Assembly (NCBI GenBank): GCA_019637295.1
Contig: JAHBVX010000007.1
Location: forward strand, 1 to 64,000
Source of the DNA: Polyangiaceae bacterium
Lineage (GTDB): Bacteria; Myxococcota_A; Polyangia; Polyangiales; Polyangiaceae
Direction: 5' to 3'
Length of the DNA: 64,000 nt
The notes under the pieces are model-generated. The model ran no database searches. It saw only the letters and a list, made by a program, of their open reading frames with translations, and was not told the origin of the DNA. A program made the translations under genes and the position numbers. This document shows, piece after piece, positions 16,411 through 24,894 of the stretch; position 1 is the first letter of the stretch, and the number at the start of each line of letters is the position of its first letter.

Positions 16411-19221
16411 ATGGCAATGAAGCCCTGGTACAAAATCGTGACTCCGCGCGAGGATCTGCGCGAAGGCAAGCCGCTCGACGCGTCTGAATTCGCGGTCCAC
16501 CTCGACCACGTTCGCGATGGGCGCGCCCCGGCTGTGTACCAGAACCCGGCCGAGTTCTTCGAGCGCACCTTCCTCACGAAGAACCTTGGCGAGCTCACCG
16601 CGCAGGTCGTGCGGCGCCTATCGGGCGTGAAGGTCGAGACCTCGGCCATCTTCAACCTTTCGACGCAGTTCGGCGGCGGTAAGACCCACTCGCTGACCTT
16701 GCTCTTCCACCTCGCCCAGAACGGCGACGCGTCGAAGTCGTGGAAGGGCGTGAGCGGCATCCTGCAGAACGCGGGCGTGACCACCGTGCCGAAGGCCGCG
16801 ACGGCCATCTTCGTCGGAACCGAGTTCGACTCCATCACCGGTCGTGGTGGCCACGACGGCACGCCGCTGCGCAAGACGCCGTGGGGCGAGATCGCCTTCC
16901 AGCTTGGTGGCGAGGAGGGCTTCAAGCTCGTCGAGCAGCACGAGAAGGAGCTGACCGCGCCCGGAGGCGACGTCATCGAGCGCATGCTCCCGAAGGGCAA
17001 GCCGACGCTCATCCTGTTCGACGAGCTGATGAACTATGTGAGCCGCAGCCGCAAGAGCGGGCTCGCCAGCCAGCTCTACACGTTCCTGCACAACCTCTCC
17101 GAGGTCGCGCGCGGCCGCGACAACGTCGTGTTGGCCGTGTCGATCCCGGCGTCCGAGCTGGAAATGACTGCCGAGGACCAGTCCGACTTCGAGCGCTTCA
17201 AGAAGCTGCTCGACCGTCTCGGCAAGGCTGTGATCATGTCGGCCGAGGCCGAGACCTCGGAGATCATTCGCCGGCGCCTCTTCGAGTGGCAGGGGCTGCC
17301 GAAGGACGCCATCGCAACCATCGAGGAGTACGAGGCGTGGCTGCAGGCCAACAAGCAGCAGCTCCCGAGCTGGTTCCCGGTCGAGAACGCACGCGAGGCG
17401 ATGAAGGCCTCGTACCCGTTTCATCCGTCGCTGCTCTCCGTGTTCGAGCGCAAGTGGCAGGGCCTCCCTCGCTTCCAGCAGACGCGCGGCGTGCTGCGGC
17501 TCCTCGCGCTGTGGGTCTCGAAGGCCTACGCCGAGGGCTACAAGGGGGCGCACAAGGACCCGCTCATCTCGCTCGGGACGGCGCCCCTCGAAGACCCGCT
17601 GTTCCGCGCGGCGCTCTTCGAGCAGCTCGGGGAGGCACGCCTCGAGCCCGCCGTAACCACGGACATCGCCGGCAAGGACCACGCGCACGCGCTGCGGCTC
17701 GACACGGAGGCGACGCCCGAGCTGAAGAAGGCGCGCCTTCATCGCAAGGTCGCGACGACGATCTTGTTCGAGTCGAACGGAGGTCAGCAACGCGGGGAGG
17801 CGACATTGCCCGAGGTGCGCCTCGCGGTGGCCGAGCCTGCGCTCGACATCGGCAACGTCGAGCAGTGCCTCGAAGCACTGACCGACAGTTGTTACTTCCT
17901 CGCGGCCGAGAAGAACCGCTACCGCTTCAGCTTCCAGCCGAACCTCAACAAGCTCCTCGCGGATCGCCGCGCGAGCGTCAGCACTTCGTCGATCGACGAA
18001 GTGGTGCGTAAGGAAATCCAGAAGGTCTTCGGAGCAGGCACGGGCCTCGAACGCGTCTACTTCCCGAAGAAGAGCAACGACGTGCCCGACCGCGCTTTGC
18101 TCACGCTCGTCGTGCTGGCTCCCGAAAACACGGCAGCGGAGCCTGCGACGAAGAACCTGATCTCTACAATGACGACCGAGAGCGGCGCATCCTCGCGCAC
18201 GTTCAAGAGCGCGCTCATCTGGATCGTGCCGGAGGACGCAACGACGCTCCTCGAGGAGGCCCGCAAGCTGCTGGCGTGGAAGGACATCGAGGCGGACTCT
18301 GGCGAGCTGAAGCTCGATGAGACGCAGCAGCGGCAACTCACCGAAAACACCAAGCGCGCCGAGCGCGATCTGCGCGAGGCTGTGTGGCGGGCGTACAAGA
18401 ACGTCTTCCTGCTCGCCGACGACAACTCGCTGAGGAAGATCGACCTCGGGCTCGTTCACTCGAGTGCGGCGGGCTCGCTGGTGGAGTTGATCCTCGCGCG
18501 CCTCCGGCAGGAGGACATCGTCGTCGAGGGCGTAAGCCCCAACTTCCTCACGCGCTACTGGCCGCCCGCGCTGCCCGAGTGGAGCACGAAGTCGGTGCGG
18601 GACGCCTTCTATGCCTCGCCCAAGTTCCCGAGGCTGCTGAAGCCGGATGCCGTCAAGGACACGATCTCGCGCGGCCTTGACGCGGGCACCGTCGCGTACG
18701 TCGGCAAGGCGAGCGACGGCGCCTACGAGCCGTTCGTCTACAAGCGCTCCCTCGGCTCTGGCGACATCGAGATCGCAGACGACGTGTACCTGATCGTCCG
18801 CGAGCGTGCGGAGGAGTACGTGGCCAAGATGGCTGCGCCCCCTTCGCCCACGGGCGCGACACCGCCCGTATCGGGAGGCGAGGCGCAGCCCACCCCTGGA
18901 ACGCCCACGGGCGCGCCCCAGGGCGCCACGACGGGCATCCTGCGGGGCGGCTCGCCCACGCCCACGACCTCGGGGTCTTCGGAGCCGCCGCCCGGCACCG
19001 AGATCGCGGGCTTTCATTGGAGCGGGGAGATCTCGCCGCAGAAATGGATGAACTTCTACACGAAGGTCCTCTCGCGCTTCGCGACCAGCGGAGGCTTGAA
19101 GCTCACAGTCTCGGTCGACGTGGAGCCGCCTGGTGGCACCACGGTGTCGAAGGTGGAGGAGACCAAGGTGGCGCTCCGCGAGCTCGGGCTCTCGGAGGAC
19201 GTCGATCTCAAGCGGCGATGA
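16411..19221 (+). CDS. DUF499 P-loop ATPase
   Basis: 936 aa. Walker A is FGGGKTHS with Lys91, and Walker B is LILFDELMNYVSR with Asp204-Glu205. These motifs and the N-terminal KPWYKIVTPREDLREGK are typical of DUF499 ATPases. The last 130 residues contain a Pro/Gly/Thr-rich linker (about 812-870) and a small C-terminal domain. ATG 16411 follows an AGTGAGAAGAAC leader; ATG 16417 is also possible. It is the last gene of the + operon. It plays the part BrxC plays in BREX: a large ATPase beside methyltransferase and helicase genes. No PglZ homologue accompanies it. Confidence 0.85.
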   Translation: MAMKPWYKIVTPREDLREGKPLDASEFAVHLDHVRDGRAPAVYQNPAEFFERTFLTKNLGELTAQVVRRLSGVKVETSAIFNLSTQFGGGKTHSLTLLFHLAQNGDASKSWKGVSGILQNAGVTTVPKAATAIFVGTEFDSITGRGGHDGTPLRKTPWGEIAFQLGGEEGFKLVEQHEKELTAPGGDVIERMLPKGKPTLILFDELMNYVSRSRKSGLASQLYTFLHNLSEVARGRDNVVLAVSIPASELEMTAEDQSDFERFKKLLDRLGKAVIMSAEAETSEIIRRRLFEWQGLPKDAIATIEEYEAWLQANKQQLPSWFPVENAREAMKASYPFHPSLLSVFERKWQGLPRFQQTRGVLRLLALWVSKAYAEGYKGAHKDPLISLGTAPLEDPLFRAALFEQLGEARLEPAVTTDIAGKDHAHALRLDTEATPELKKARLHRKVATTILFESNGGQQRGEATLPEVRLAVAEPALDIGNVEQCLEALTDSCYFLAAEKNRYRFSFQPNLNKLLADRRASVSTSSIDEVVRKEIQKVFGAGTGLERVYFPKKSNDVPDRALLTLVVLAPENTAAEPATKNLISTMTTESGASSRTFKSALIWIVPEDATTLLEEARKLLAWKDIEADSGELKLDETQQRQLTENTKRAERDLREAVWRAYKNVFLLADDNSLRKIDLGLVHSSAAGSLVELILARLRQEDIVVEGVSPNFLTRYWPPALPEWSTKSVRDAFYASPKFPRLLKPDAVKDTISRGLDAGTVAYVGKASDGAYEPFVYKRSLGSGDIEIADDVYLIVRERAEEYVAKMAAPPSPTGATPPVSGGEAQPTPGTPTGAPQGATTGILRGGSPTPTTSGSSEPPPGTEIAGFHWSGEISPQKWMNFYTKVLSRFATSGGLKLTVSVDVEPPGGTTVSKVEETKVALRELGLSEDVDLKRR

Positions 19222-19317
19222 TGCGCCCCGGCCGACACCAAGTCCGCACGTTCAGCCTCAAGCCCGGCGTCTCCAGTCTCGCTTGGCCGTTGCTGTCGCC
19301 GACTGCCCGGTGGCGAT

Positions 19318-19455
19318 CGTCTCGCTCCCCGAGCGCAGCACGCTCCTGCGAGCGACGCGGCGCCCGCTCATGGTCGGCGTCAGCTCGAACACGAACGCGT
19401 TGCGAGGCGCGTCGATGATGCCGGGGAGACACCGCGCGTCCTCGGGGCTCCTCAG
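19318..19455 (-). pseudogene. Decayed duplicate of the 3' end of the GNAT gene
   Basis: On the - strand this stretch translates to EDARCLPGIIDAPRNAFVFE followed by LTPTMSGRRVARRSVLRS. This matches the C-terminus of the GNAT protein at 19768-20532 (EDARRLPGIIDAPSNAFVFE...). The duplicated DNA is about 115-135 bp at roughly 80% identity and lies 500 bp from its parent. No N-terminal acetyltransferase part is present. A 153-codon reading frame (19258-19719) covers it but is filled with the low-complexity repeat next door. The 545 bp between the DUF499 stop and the GNAT gene otherwise hold no gene. Confidence 0.7.
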
Positions 19456-19458
19456 CCC

Positions 19459-19554
19459 ACCGGGGAAGTCGCCGGGGAAGTCGCCGAGGAGGTCACCGGG
19501 GAGGTCACCGGGGAGGTCACCGGGGAAGTCGCCGAGGAAGTCACCGGGGAAGTC
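19459..19554. repeat. 12-bp tandem repeat, eight units
   Basis: Eight consecutive units of the form (A/G)CCG(G/A)GGA(A/G)GTC run from 19459 to 19554. Scattered GAAGTC copies continue to about 19640. On + the frame reads a (T/A)(G/E)EV repeat; on - it reads GDFP/GDLP. The repeat separates the GNAT fragment from the intact GNAT gene and probably expanded by slippage. It has no spacers, so it is not a CRISPR array. Confidence 0.85.
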
Positions 19555-19767
19555 GCCGTCTCTGGCGAAGCCTCGGGCGCTCGCGGCCCCTGAAGTCGTG
19601 CCCGTCACCGCCGAAGTCACCCCTGAAGTCGGTAGGACGCCCAGCTTCGCCGCGGGCGCGCCCGCTCGGTTCGCCGCGCCCCACGCTCGGGGCCTGCGTC
19701 GGGGCGCGCCCTGGGCCAACGTGGGCGCCCTGGTGGCGCTCGTCGGCGAGTCCGAGATCGCTCGGCT

Positions 19768-20532
19768 TCAGCGCGCTGCCTTCAGTTCGGACCGGGTCAA
19801 CAGGGCCTCGACCGCCGAGCGCGGCACGCTCCGTCGCGGCACGCGACGCCCGTTCTGGGTCGGCCTCAGCTCGAAGACGAAGGCGTTGCTGGGCGCGTCG
19901 ATGATGCCCGGGAGGCGACGCGCGTCCTCGGGCAACATCGTGCGCTTGCGAAGCTCGAAGCCGACTGCCTCGACGAACCACTGCATCGCGCTGACGGCGT
20001 ACATGCGGCCGACGCCGACCTCGTACGCGTGGCGCACGATGTACTCGACGAGCGCGCGGCCGTGCTTCTGCCGCCGACAGGTCGCGCGGACCGCGAGCGC
20101 CCTCAGCACGGCGGCGTCGCCGTACTCGTCGAGTACCGCGACGCCGGTGACGACGCGGCCGTACTCGATGACGACGCGCGTCCGCTTTCCGCCCACGGGC
20201 TCGAGCCAGAGCTCCGACGTGGGGAACCAGGTCATCTCCAGCAGCATGTTCGCGACCAGCTCATCCCGGGCCTCGAGCTCGCGGAACACTCGGCGCGGCG
20301 GCCCCTTCGGCTTTTCGATCAGCCCCGAGGTGCGGGGTGGCTCCGGCTTCGGGGGCTCCGGCGGCGGCCAGGGCTCCCCACGTCGCTCGGCGCGGTGCTT
20401 CGCGCGCCACATGCCGAGCAGGGTCTCGGCGAGCACGCCGGCCACCTCGTCGATGCGGCGCTGCACGTCGGCGCGTCGCTCCTCGCGCTCGGTGTTCGCG
20501 GCGACGTCTTCGGGCTGCGGGGCCTGGTCCAT
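19768..20532 (-). CDS. GNAT-family acetyltransferase
   Basis: 254 aa from ATG 20532; a TTG at 20601 is an alternative start. The core shows the GNAT order: RVVIEYGRVVTGVAVLDEYG strands, ALRALAVRATCRRQKHGRAL with the acetyl-CoA loop (R-R-Q-K-H-G-R-A), then AYEVGVGRMYAVSA and FVEAVGFE. An acidic/proline-rich N-terminal extension of ~80 residues precedes it. The substrate is unknown. It stands alone between two convergent defence operons, which could mean antitoxin/toxin-type or cargo function; no partner gene is visible. Confidence 0.75.
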   Translation of the reverse strand: MDQAPQPEDVAANTEREERRADVQRRIDEVAGVLAETLLGMWRAKHRAERRGEPWPPPEPPKPEPPRTSGLIEKPKGPPRRVFRELEARDELVANMLLEMTWFPTSELWLEPVGGKRTRVVIEYGRVVTGVAVLDEYGDAAVLRALAVRATCRRQKHGRALVEYIVRHAYEVGVGRMYAVSAMQWFVEAVGFELRKRTMLPEDARRLPGIIDAPSNAFVFELRPTQNGRRVPRRSVPRSAVEALLTRSELKAAR

Positions 20533-20661
20533 GCAGCCACCACTCAGGCTCGCTTCCCCGCTACAGTCCAGCGGGAGCCGGGACGCCTCGCTTTCGCTCA
20601 ACCTGTCCCGAGGGCACCCGCTCCCGAGGCGACGGACTCACGGCGGGACAGAGCGAACCGG

Positions 20662-20750
20662 CGAATCTGTCCCAGCGCCCTCGGCGCAAGTTCTCGGAGT
20701 CGCAGCGCGAGCGCCGTCGTGGGTCAGTACGAACATCCGAATCTGTCCCA
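20662..20750. repeat. Direct repeat CGAATCTGTCCCA, two copies
   Basis: Exact 13-bp copies lie at 20662-20674 and 20738-20750, 76 bp apart, upstream of the GNAT gene. That spacing is close to seven helical turns, as for a pair of regulator sites. A partial third copy (CTGTCCCGAGG) lies nearer the gene. The 550 bp between GNAT and the glycosylase gene contain these repeats and the hairpins listed next, but no convincing gene. Confidence 0.5.
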
Positions 20751-20801
20751 AACCGTTTACCGAGAGCGTTCGCGGGCGGCGCCGCACACGGAGCCATTCA
20801 A

Positions 20802-20834
20802 GCGGGGTCGCGGAAACGCGACCCCGCACTTTTT
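20802..20834 (+). terminator. Strong rho-independent terminator (+ strand)
   Basis: Perfect 11-bp stem GCGGGGTCGCG / CGCGACCCCGC with a GAAA loop, followed by ACTTTTT. It would stop rightward transcripts, i.e. read-through from the DUF499 operon or an unannotated RNA from 20600-20800. The 13 bases GGTCGCGGAAACG at 20806-20818 also have a perfect complement, CGTTTCCGCGACC, at 20884-20896, so an alternative long-range pairing exists. Confidence 0.8.
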
Positions 20835-20839
20835 AACAG

Positions 20840-20867
20840 CGGCCTCGGAGATCGATCTCCGGGGCCG
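20840..20867. other. 16-bp perfect palindrome within a longer hairpin
   Basis: CGGAGATCGATCTCCG at 20846-20861 is a perfect palindrome, extended by GGCC/GGCC flanks into a 14-bp stem with one wobble pair. It sits just after the + strand terminator and between the 3' ends of the two convergent defence operons. It could be the leftward terminator of the BREX/glycosylase transcript, though no clean T-run follows on that strand, or a protein site. Confidence 0.45.
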
Positions 20868-21082
20868 TTGCGTTTCTCCCCCACGTTTCCGCGACCTTCG
20901 ACGCTCCGCGTGCTCGGCGAGCGCGTGGACAGCGTTCGCGCAGAGAGCGCCGCGGGCGTGAAGGAGCGCGTGACGAGGCCGCTCTGGACGGCGTTCGCGC
21001 TCTCTCTTCTGGCCCGCGGGGAGAGAGGAACCGAGAGCGTTTAACAGCGGAGCCCGTTTTCGCGGGACGGAGCCGCTGACGC

Positions 21083-22084
21083 TTAACTGGCCAGCGCATC
21101 GGCGCCCCCCATCGACGTCGCGAAGGGGCAAAGCGCGGGCGCGCAGCCCGCGCACGGGGCGGCGCGTCCCGAGCAAGCGTCCCCTCGCGCCACGCGGTTG
21201 GACTTCGAGCAGAACGCGTAGAGCGCCTGCTGGACGAGCCTCGGCGAGTAGCTCGGAAGGTCGGGCCGGAACTCGCGCAGGTCGAGCTGGGCGGCCTGCT
21301 CGCGCACCCACCGCTCGCGCGCGTCGTAGGTCTTGGCTGCACCCGGCTCGCGAAGGGCGTCCACCGCACGCGCGACGTTCGTGTCGACGACGACCAGGTC
21401 GTTGCCGTCGATGTCCGGGAACCACGGCGTGAGCCCCGGGGCGAGCGCCGGCGTGGAGAGCGCGCTGACGAACATGGTCGCGAGCTTGCGTCCGACCCGG
21501 TGGACGCGCGCGAAGCGCTCCACGAGTAGCGCGGCTCGCTTCGTTGGCGAGGCCTCGTTGCGGCAGACCTCGGCGAGCACCTCGCGCACGCCACCGTCCT
21601 TCCAGAGCCGAAGCCACGCGGAGGTGGGCAGCTTGCCCATGTCCCCCATGCGGTTGAAGACGCCCGTTCCGTCCTTCACGTGGCAGGCGGTGCCGGGGCA
21701 CCTGCCGCAGTCGACGGCCTCGCCGACCTTCGCGACGTCGCAGCCCTCCTCGAACGCGTCGGCCGTGCGCAGCACCGAGCACTCGTGCCGAGCGATCGAC
21801 CGCTTCACGGAGGCGGCGTCCGCGACCACGCGCATCGCCGCGCGCGACAGCGATTGCTGCTGCCGCATGATGACCACGTCGCGCAGCGCCTGGTACATCG
21901 AGAGCGTGACGAAGAGGCGGAAGACAGCAGCGTCGACTCCGGCGGCGAGTTCGTCAGGGGAGACTGCGAAGGCGCCGACGCGGTCGGGGTCGCAGTAGAA
22001 CGGCACGCGGCCGCTTGACTGCTCGGCGTCGTAGAACCAGCGGACGACGGTCGCGAGCTGCTCACGCGGCGGGCGCTTGGACAC
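21083..22084 (-). CDS. Predicted HhH-GPD DNA glycosylase/AP lyase with Fe-S loop, last gene of the BREX operon
   Basis: 333 aa from GTG 22084, 2 bp after the brxA stop. Residues 194-204 (VHRVGRKLATM) match the helix-hairpin-helix of endonuclease III, with Lys200 where the AP-lyase lysine lies. VVVDTNVARAVDAL at 231-244 matches the PVDTHVxR segment, with Asp234 as the catalytic aspartate. The C-terminus has C304-x6-C311-x2-C314-x4-C319, close to the C-x6-C-x2-C-x5-C Fe-S loop of that family. A second cysteine cluster (C115, C126, C129, C134) is unusual, as is the ~180-residue N-terminal extension. Predicted activity: base excision and strand cleavage. Co-transcription with BREX suggests an accessory nuclease or repair role; both are inference. 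Confidence 0.7.
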   Translation of the reverse strand: MSKRPPREQLATVVRWFYDAEQSSGRVPFYCDPDRVGAFAVSPDELAAGVDAAVFRLFVTLSMYQALRDVVIMRQQQSLSRAAMRVVADAASVKRSIARHECSVLRTADAFEEGCDVAKVGEAVDCGRCPGTACHVKDGTGVFNRMGDMGKLPTSAWLRLWKDGGVREVLAEVCRNEASPTKRAALLVERFARVHRVGRKLATMFVSALSTPALAPGLTPWFPDIDGNDLVVVDTNVARAVDALREPGAAKTYDARERWVREQAAQLDLREFRPDLPSYSPRLVQQALYAFCSKSNRVARGDACSGRAAPCAGCAPALCPFATSMGGADALAS

Positions 22085-22086
22085 GC

Positions 22087-22833
22087 CTACGCTCGCGCGC
22101 TCAGTGACACCACGTCGATGTCGAGCCCCTGCCGACTGATCTCGAAGCACTGGGCCCGGCGCAGGTCGTACGCTGTGACCTCGAGCTGGAACGGGAACGC
22201 GGCTGGGTGCCGAAGGAGCTGCGGAAGCGGCACAGCGGACTGCTCGCCGCCGAAGATCAACGCCTCCGAGAGGAGCGAGGCCAGCTCGCCGCGAACCGCC
22301 AACTGTGGCGTGCGCCTACGGAAGACGCCCTTGCTAGAGGACTCGGTCAAGCACCCCCAGTCGGCCATGGAACGGACGATCTTCTGCGAACCGGCTCGCA
22401 CCTTGTCGCGGTCTCCCCACTGTTCCACCACCCGGCGTGTAACGTGCGTGATCGGCGCCTCGTCCTGAAGCTCGAGCAGACGCCCGACGATCGACGCCAC
22501 ATCTGCGAAGAATGGGTACGCTGCGATAGACATCGCCCAGTGCAAGACGACGCGTTCCGAAGCGTCGACGCGGGAAAGGGCACTGATGGCTCGCGTCCGG
22601 AGCCCTTCTGTTCCGGGAACCACGCCGCCCCACACACGACAAAGGACCGTGACGGTCTTCGATCGCGCGCTCGCATATCGCCGCCCGCCGACCACTCCGT
22701 CGAGGAGATCCAGCAGGGACTCACGCATCTCGTCGTAGCTCTTGCCACTCGCAGCGTGACCCGCGGCAGCCTCCAGCCACTCCAGCCGGACCCGCGTGTC
22801 GAAGCCGAGGACCTTGCGTCGTTCGCCGCTCAT
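22087..22833 (-). CDS. brxA: BrxA-like BREX protein
   Basis: 248 aa, directly abutting pglZ. Size, predominantly helical composition and position next to pglZ at the end of a brxF-brxC-pglXI-brxHII-pglZ series fit BrxA (DUF1819 family) of BREX type III. BrxA-family proteins are DNA-binding accessory factors of the BREX complex. No single motif proves the family by eye, so the call rests mostly on operon context. The stop is followed after 2 bp by the GTG of the glycosylase-like gene, extending the operon by one gene beyond the standard set. Confidence 0.78.
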   Translation of the reverse strand: MSGERRKVLGFDTRVRLEWLEAAAGHAASGKSYDEMRESLLDLLDGVVGGRRYASARSKTVTVLCRVWGGVVPGTEGLRTRAISALSRVDASERVVLHWAMSIAAYPFFADVASIVGRLLELQDEAPITHVTRRVVEQWGDRDKVRAGSQKIVRSMADWGCLTESSSKGVFRRRTPQLAVRGELASLLSEALIFGGEQSAVPLPQLLRHPAAFPFQLEVTAYDLRRAQCFEISRQGLDIDVVSLSARA

Positions 22834-24894
22834 CTAGGCGCTCCCGACGGTGATGAATGGAACAAGCAGTTCTTCAAGCGCAATGCCTCCGTGGCCCACG
22901 TTCCGCGAGCCCTCGGTGATGAAGGCTCGTCGTTCGGAGGCGATCAAGGCTCGATAGTCGTCGGGCAGCGCAATCTGCGGCCAGGCGATCGTGGTGGGGT
23001 ACTGCGCTTGGACCTTCGCGCGCATGAGGTCGTCGGCGAATACGTGAACGCGCTCGCCGCGCGCGTCCGCAACTGCTCCGACGTTCGGCTTTCCAAACCC
23101 GATGGCCTCGACGTTGCCGTGATCGGCGGTGATGACCACCTCGTACCCGAGCCCGAGCAGCGTCTCGACGAGCCCTTGGAACGCACCGGTTTCGCCCCAG
23201 TGACGAACTTGCGCGTGGAACCCTTCAGCGCCAGTGACTGCCCCGTGCATCATCTGGTCGACCATCCCGACGACGATGCCCAGCACGCGACACCGCGGGT
23301 GCGAGGCCGCCTCCTTCACCCGCTCGAGAAGCCGCTCGTCGGGCTCCTGGCTCTTCTGGCAGATGTACGCCACCTCCGCGCGGCTTGCGTCGCGGTCTTC
23401 CCAGAAGCGTCGCCAATGAGCTTCCTCTTTGTGCGTCGTCGCGAGGCTTCCCGAGAAGTAGAACGGCGGCTCACCTGCGAAGATGGACTGGCGCGAGACC
23501 GAGGTCAGCGTCGGGACCCACGCGAAGATGGCGTGCTCGCTGAGGCGATGGTTGCGACCCGCGAGCTGCGTTCGCAGGAGCGTCCACTGGCTGAGCGCGA
23601 GCCCGTCCATGACCAGCAACGCGATTCGCTTTGCGGTCGTTCCTCCTCGAGAGGCCGGCGTCCAGCCATGCGCAAGGTAGCGCGGGACGTGATGCACCAT
23701 GACCGCCAGCGGCAGGTACGACACGTTGTGTAGGGATGCGTAGTGCGCGAGCATCCAGCGCGTGAAGGTGTCGTCGACACGCCTCTCGAGCGCGGTGATG
23801 GCGCCAGACCGGGGCTCGAGCACTCGGCTGCCCAGCGTCCATCGAAGTGCGCTCCACTCTGCCCAACGCCAAGCCGTCTCCGTCCACGCACGGTAGCCGT
23901 CCGCCTCGCCGGGGAGACTGTGCTCAAGGGCCTCCGTGAGCCGCGCGAAGCGAAGTTGGGCATCCTCGACCTCGTCCCCCCGCACACCGACTGCAAGCCA
24001 GGTCCCTTCAACAGAGGCCTTCGGCAGCACCGCCGTCGGAGCGAGAATCCCCTCGAGAAACAAGCTGTCGATGTAGACCCGGACGTCTTCGTGTTCGAAG
24101 GGCAGGTCAGTCGGACCAGCGACGCGCAAGCCGTACGGCTCGACAGGTTCCGCAACGCCCCTGCCGCTGGTCTTCTGGCGCTCGACGAACAGCGGCCATC
24201 GTTCCTGCAGAAATGCGAAAAACTGCTCTCGATGGGGAACGAGCGTCTGCAACGGCCAGCTGGCGAAACGCTTGGTTTCCTCGAGCAACGCGATCAACCG
24301 AGCATCGAGGCACGCCGGAAGCTGTTGAGCGCGGTAGTGACGCCGCAAGAGGACGCGCAGGAGATCGGCGGCGGTGCGGATCTGCTCGGGCGAAATCTCG
24401 AAGACATGACGAAGGAGGAAGTCCTTCGTCGCGTTGTCGCCCAGCACACCCGGTTCGTTCAGCGCAAGCGCTCGGTGAAGCGCGTCAAAGGTGCTGCTAT
24501 CGAGCTCGTCCAAGACGGCCGGGGAGAGGTTCGGGAAAAGCTCTGCCCGACTGAATCGCAGGAGCCTCCGCTCCCTCTGGGCACACTCGAGCAGGTCGAA
24601 CGGGAGCTTGGTCGCGTCCTCGTGAATCGTATGAAGTAGGACCACCAGGTTGGTCTGGTCTCCCCGATCCCACGCCTGGCGATACCGCGTCTCGTACGCG
24701 TATCGGAACGCAACGTGATCCTCGAAGGGAATCAGGTCGAAGCCTCGCGCACGAATGCCGTCGAGAATCGCCTCCTCGCTCAGGAGCCGATCAGGATCGG
24801 CCACGATGGTGAGCCGAGCGACCGTCGCAATCTCCTTGGTGAAGTGCGCCAGGATCGGATCGCGCCAGCTGCTCAGGCTGCCGCCGGTTGTCAT
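22834..24894 (-). CDS. pglZ: PglZ, alkaline-phosphatase-superfamily BREX protein
   Basis: 686 aa from ATG 24894, which overlaps the helicase stop (ATGA); a longer in-frame extension upstream is rejected because it would run inside brxHII. The C-terminal half has the PglZ metal-site motifs: IALLVMDGLA near residue 429, TSVSRQSIFAG (nucleophile region), VGMVDQMMHG, and VVITADHGN near 590. The C-terminus NVGHGGIALEELLVPF is typical of the family. PglZ is the signature gene of BREX and is required for both host methylation and phage restriction. Confidence 0.93.
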   Translation of the reverse strand: MTTGGSLSSWRDPILAHFTKEIATVARLTIVADPDRLLSEEAILDGIRARGFDLIPFEDHVAFRYAYETRYRQAWDRGDQTNLVVLLHTIHEDATKLPFDLLECAQRERRLLRFSRAELFPNLSPAVLDELDSSTFDALHRALALNEPGVLGDNATKDFLLRHVFEISPEQIRTAADLLRVLLRRHYRAQQLPACLDARLIALLEETKRFASWPLQTLVPHREQFFAFLQERWPLFVERQKTSGRGVAEPVEPYGLRVAGPTDLPFEHEDVRVYIDSLFLEGILAPTAVLPKASVEGTWLAVGVRGDEVEDAQLRFARLTEALEHSLPGEADGYRAWTETAWRWAEWSALRWTLGSRVLEPRSGAITALERRVDDTFTRWMLAHYASLHNVSYLPLAVMVHHVPRYLAHGWTPASRGGTTAKRIALLVMDGLALSQWTLLRTQLAGRNHRLSEHAIFAWVPTLTSVSRQSIFAGEPPFYFSGSLATTHKEEAHWRRFWEDRDASRAEVAYICQKSQEPDERLLERVKEAASHPRCRVLGIVVGMVDQMMHGAVTGAEGFHAQVRHWGETGAFQGLVETLLGLGYEVVITADHGNVEAIGFGKPNVGAVADARGERVHVFADDLMRAKVQAQYPTTIAWPQIALPDDYRALIASERRAFITEGSRNVGHGGIALEELLVPFITVGSA

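Noticed and set aside
16618-19017. 799-codon - strand frame opposite the DUF499 gene
   Set aside because: Antisense shadow of a gene with clear Walker motifs.
4678-19221. Calling the operon DISARM
   Set aside because: A SNF2 helicase and methyltransferase are present, but DrmA, DrmB (DUF1998) and DrmC (PLD) are not; DUF499 and DUF1156 point to a different system.
19459-19554. CRISPR array
   Set aside because: Units are 12 bp, contiguous and without spacers.
19258-19719. 153-codon - strand ORF as a real gene
   Set aside because: Made of the 12-bp repeat translation joined to a GNAT fragment; no start signal or complete domain.
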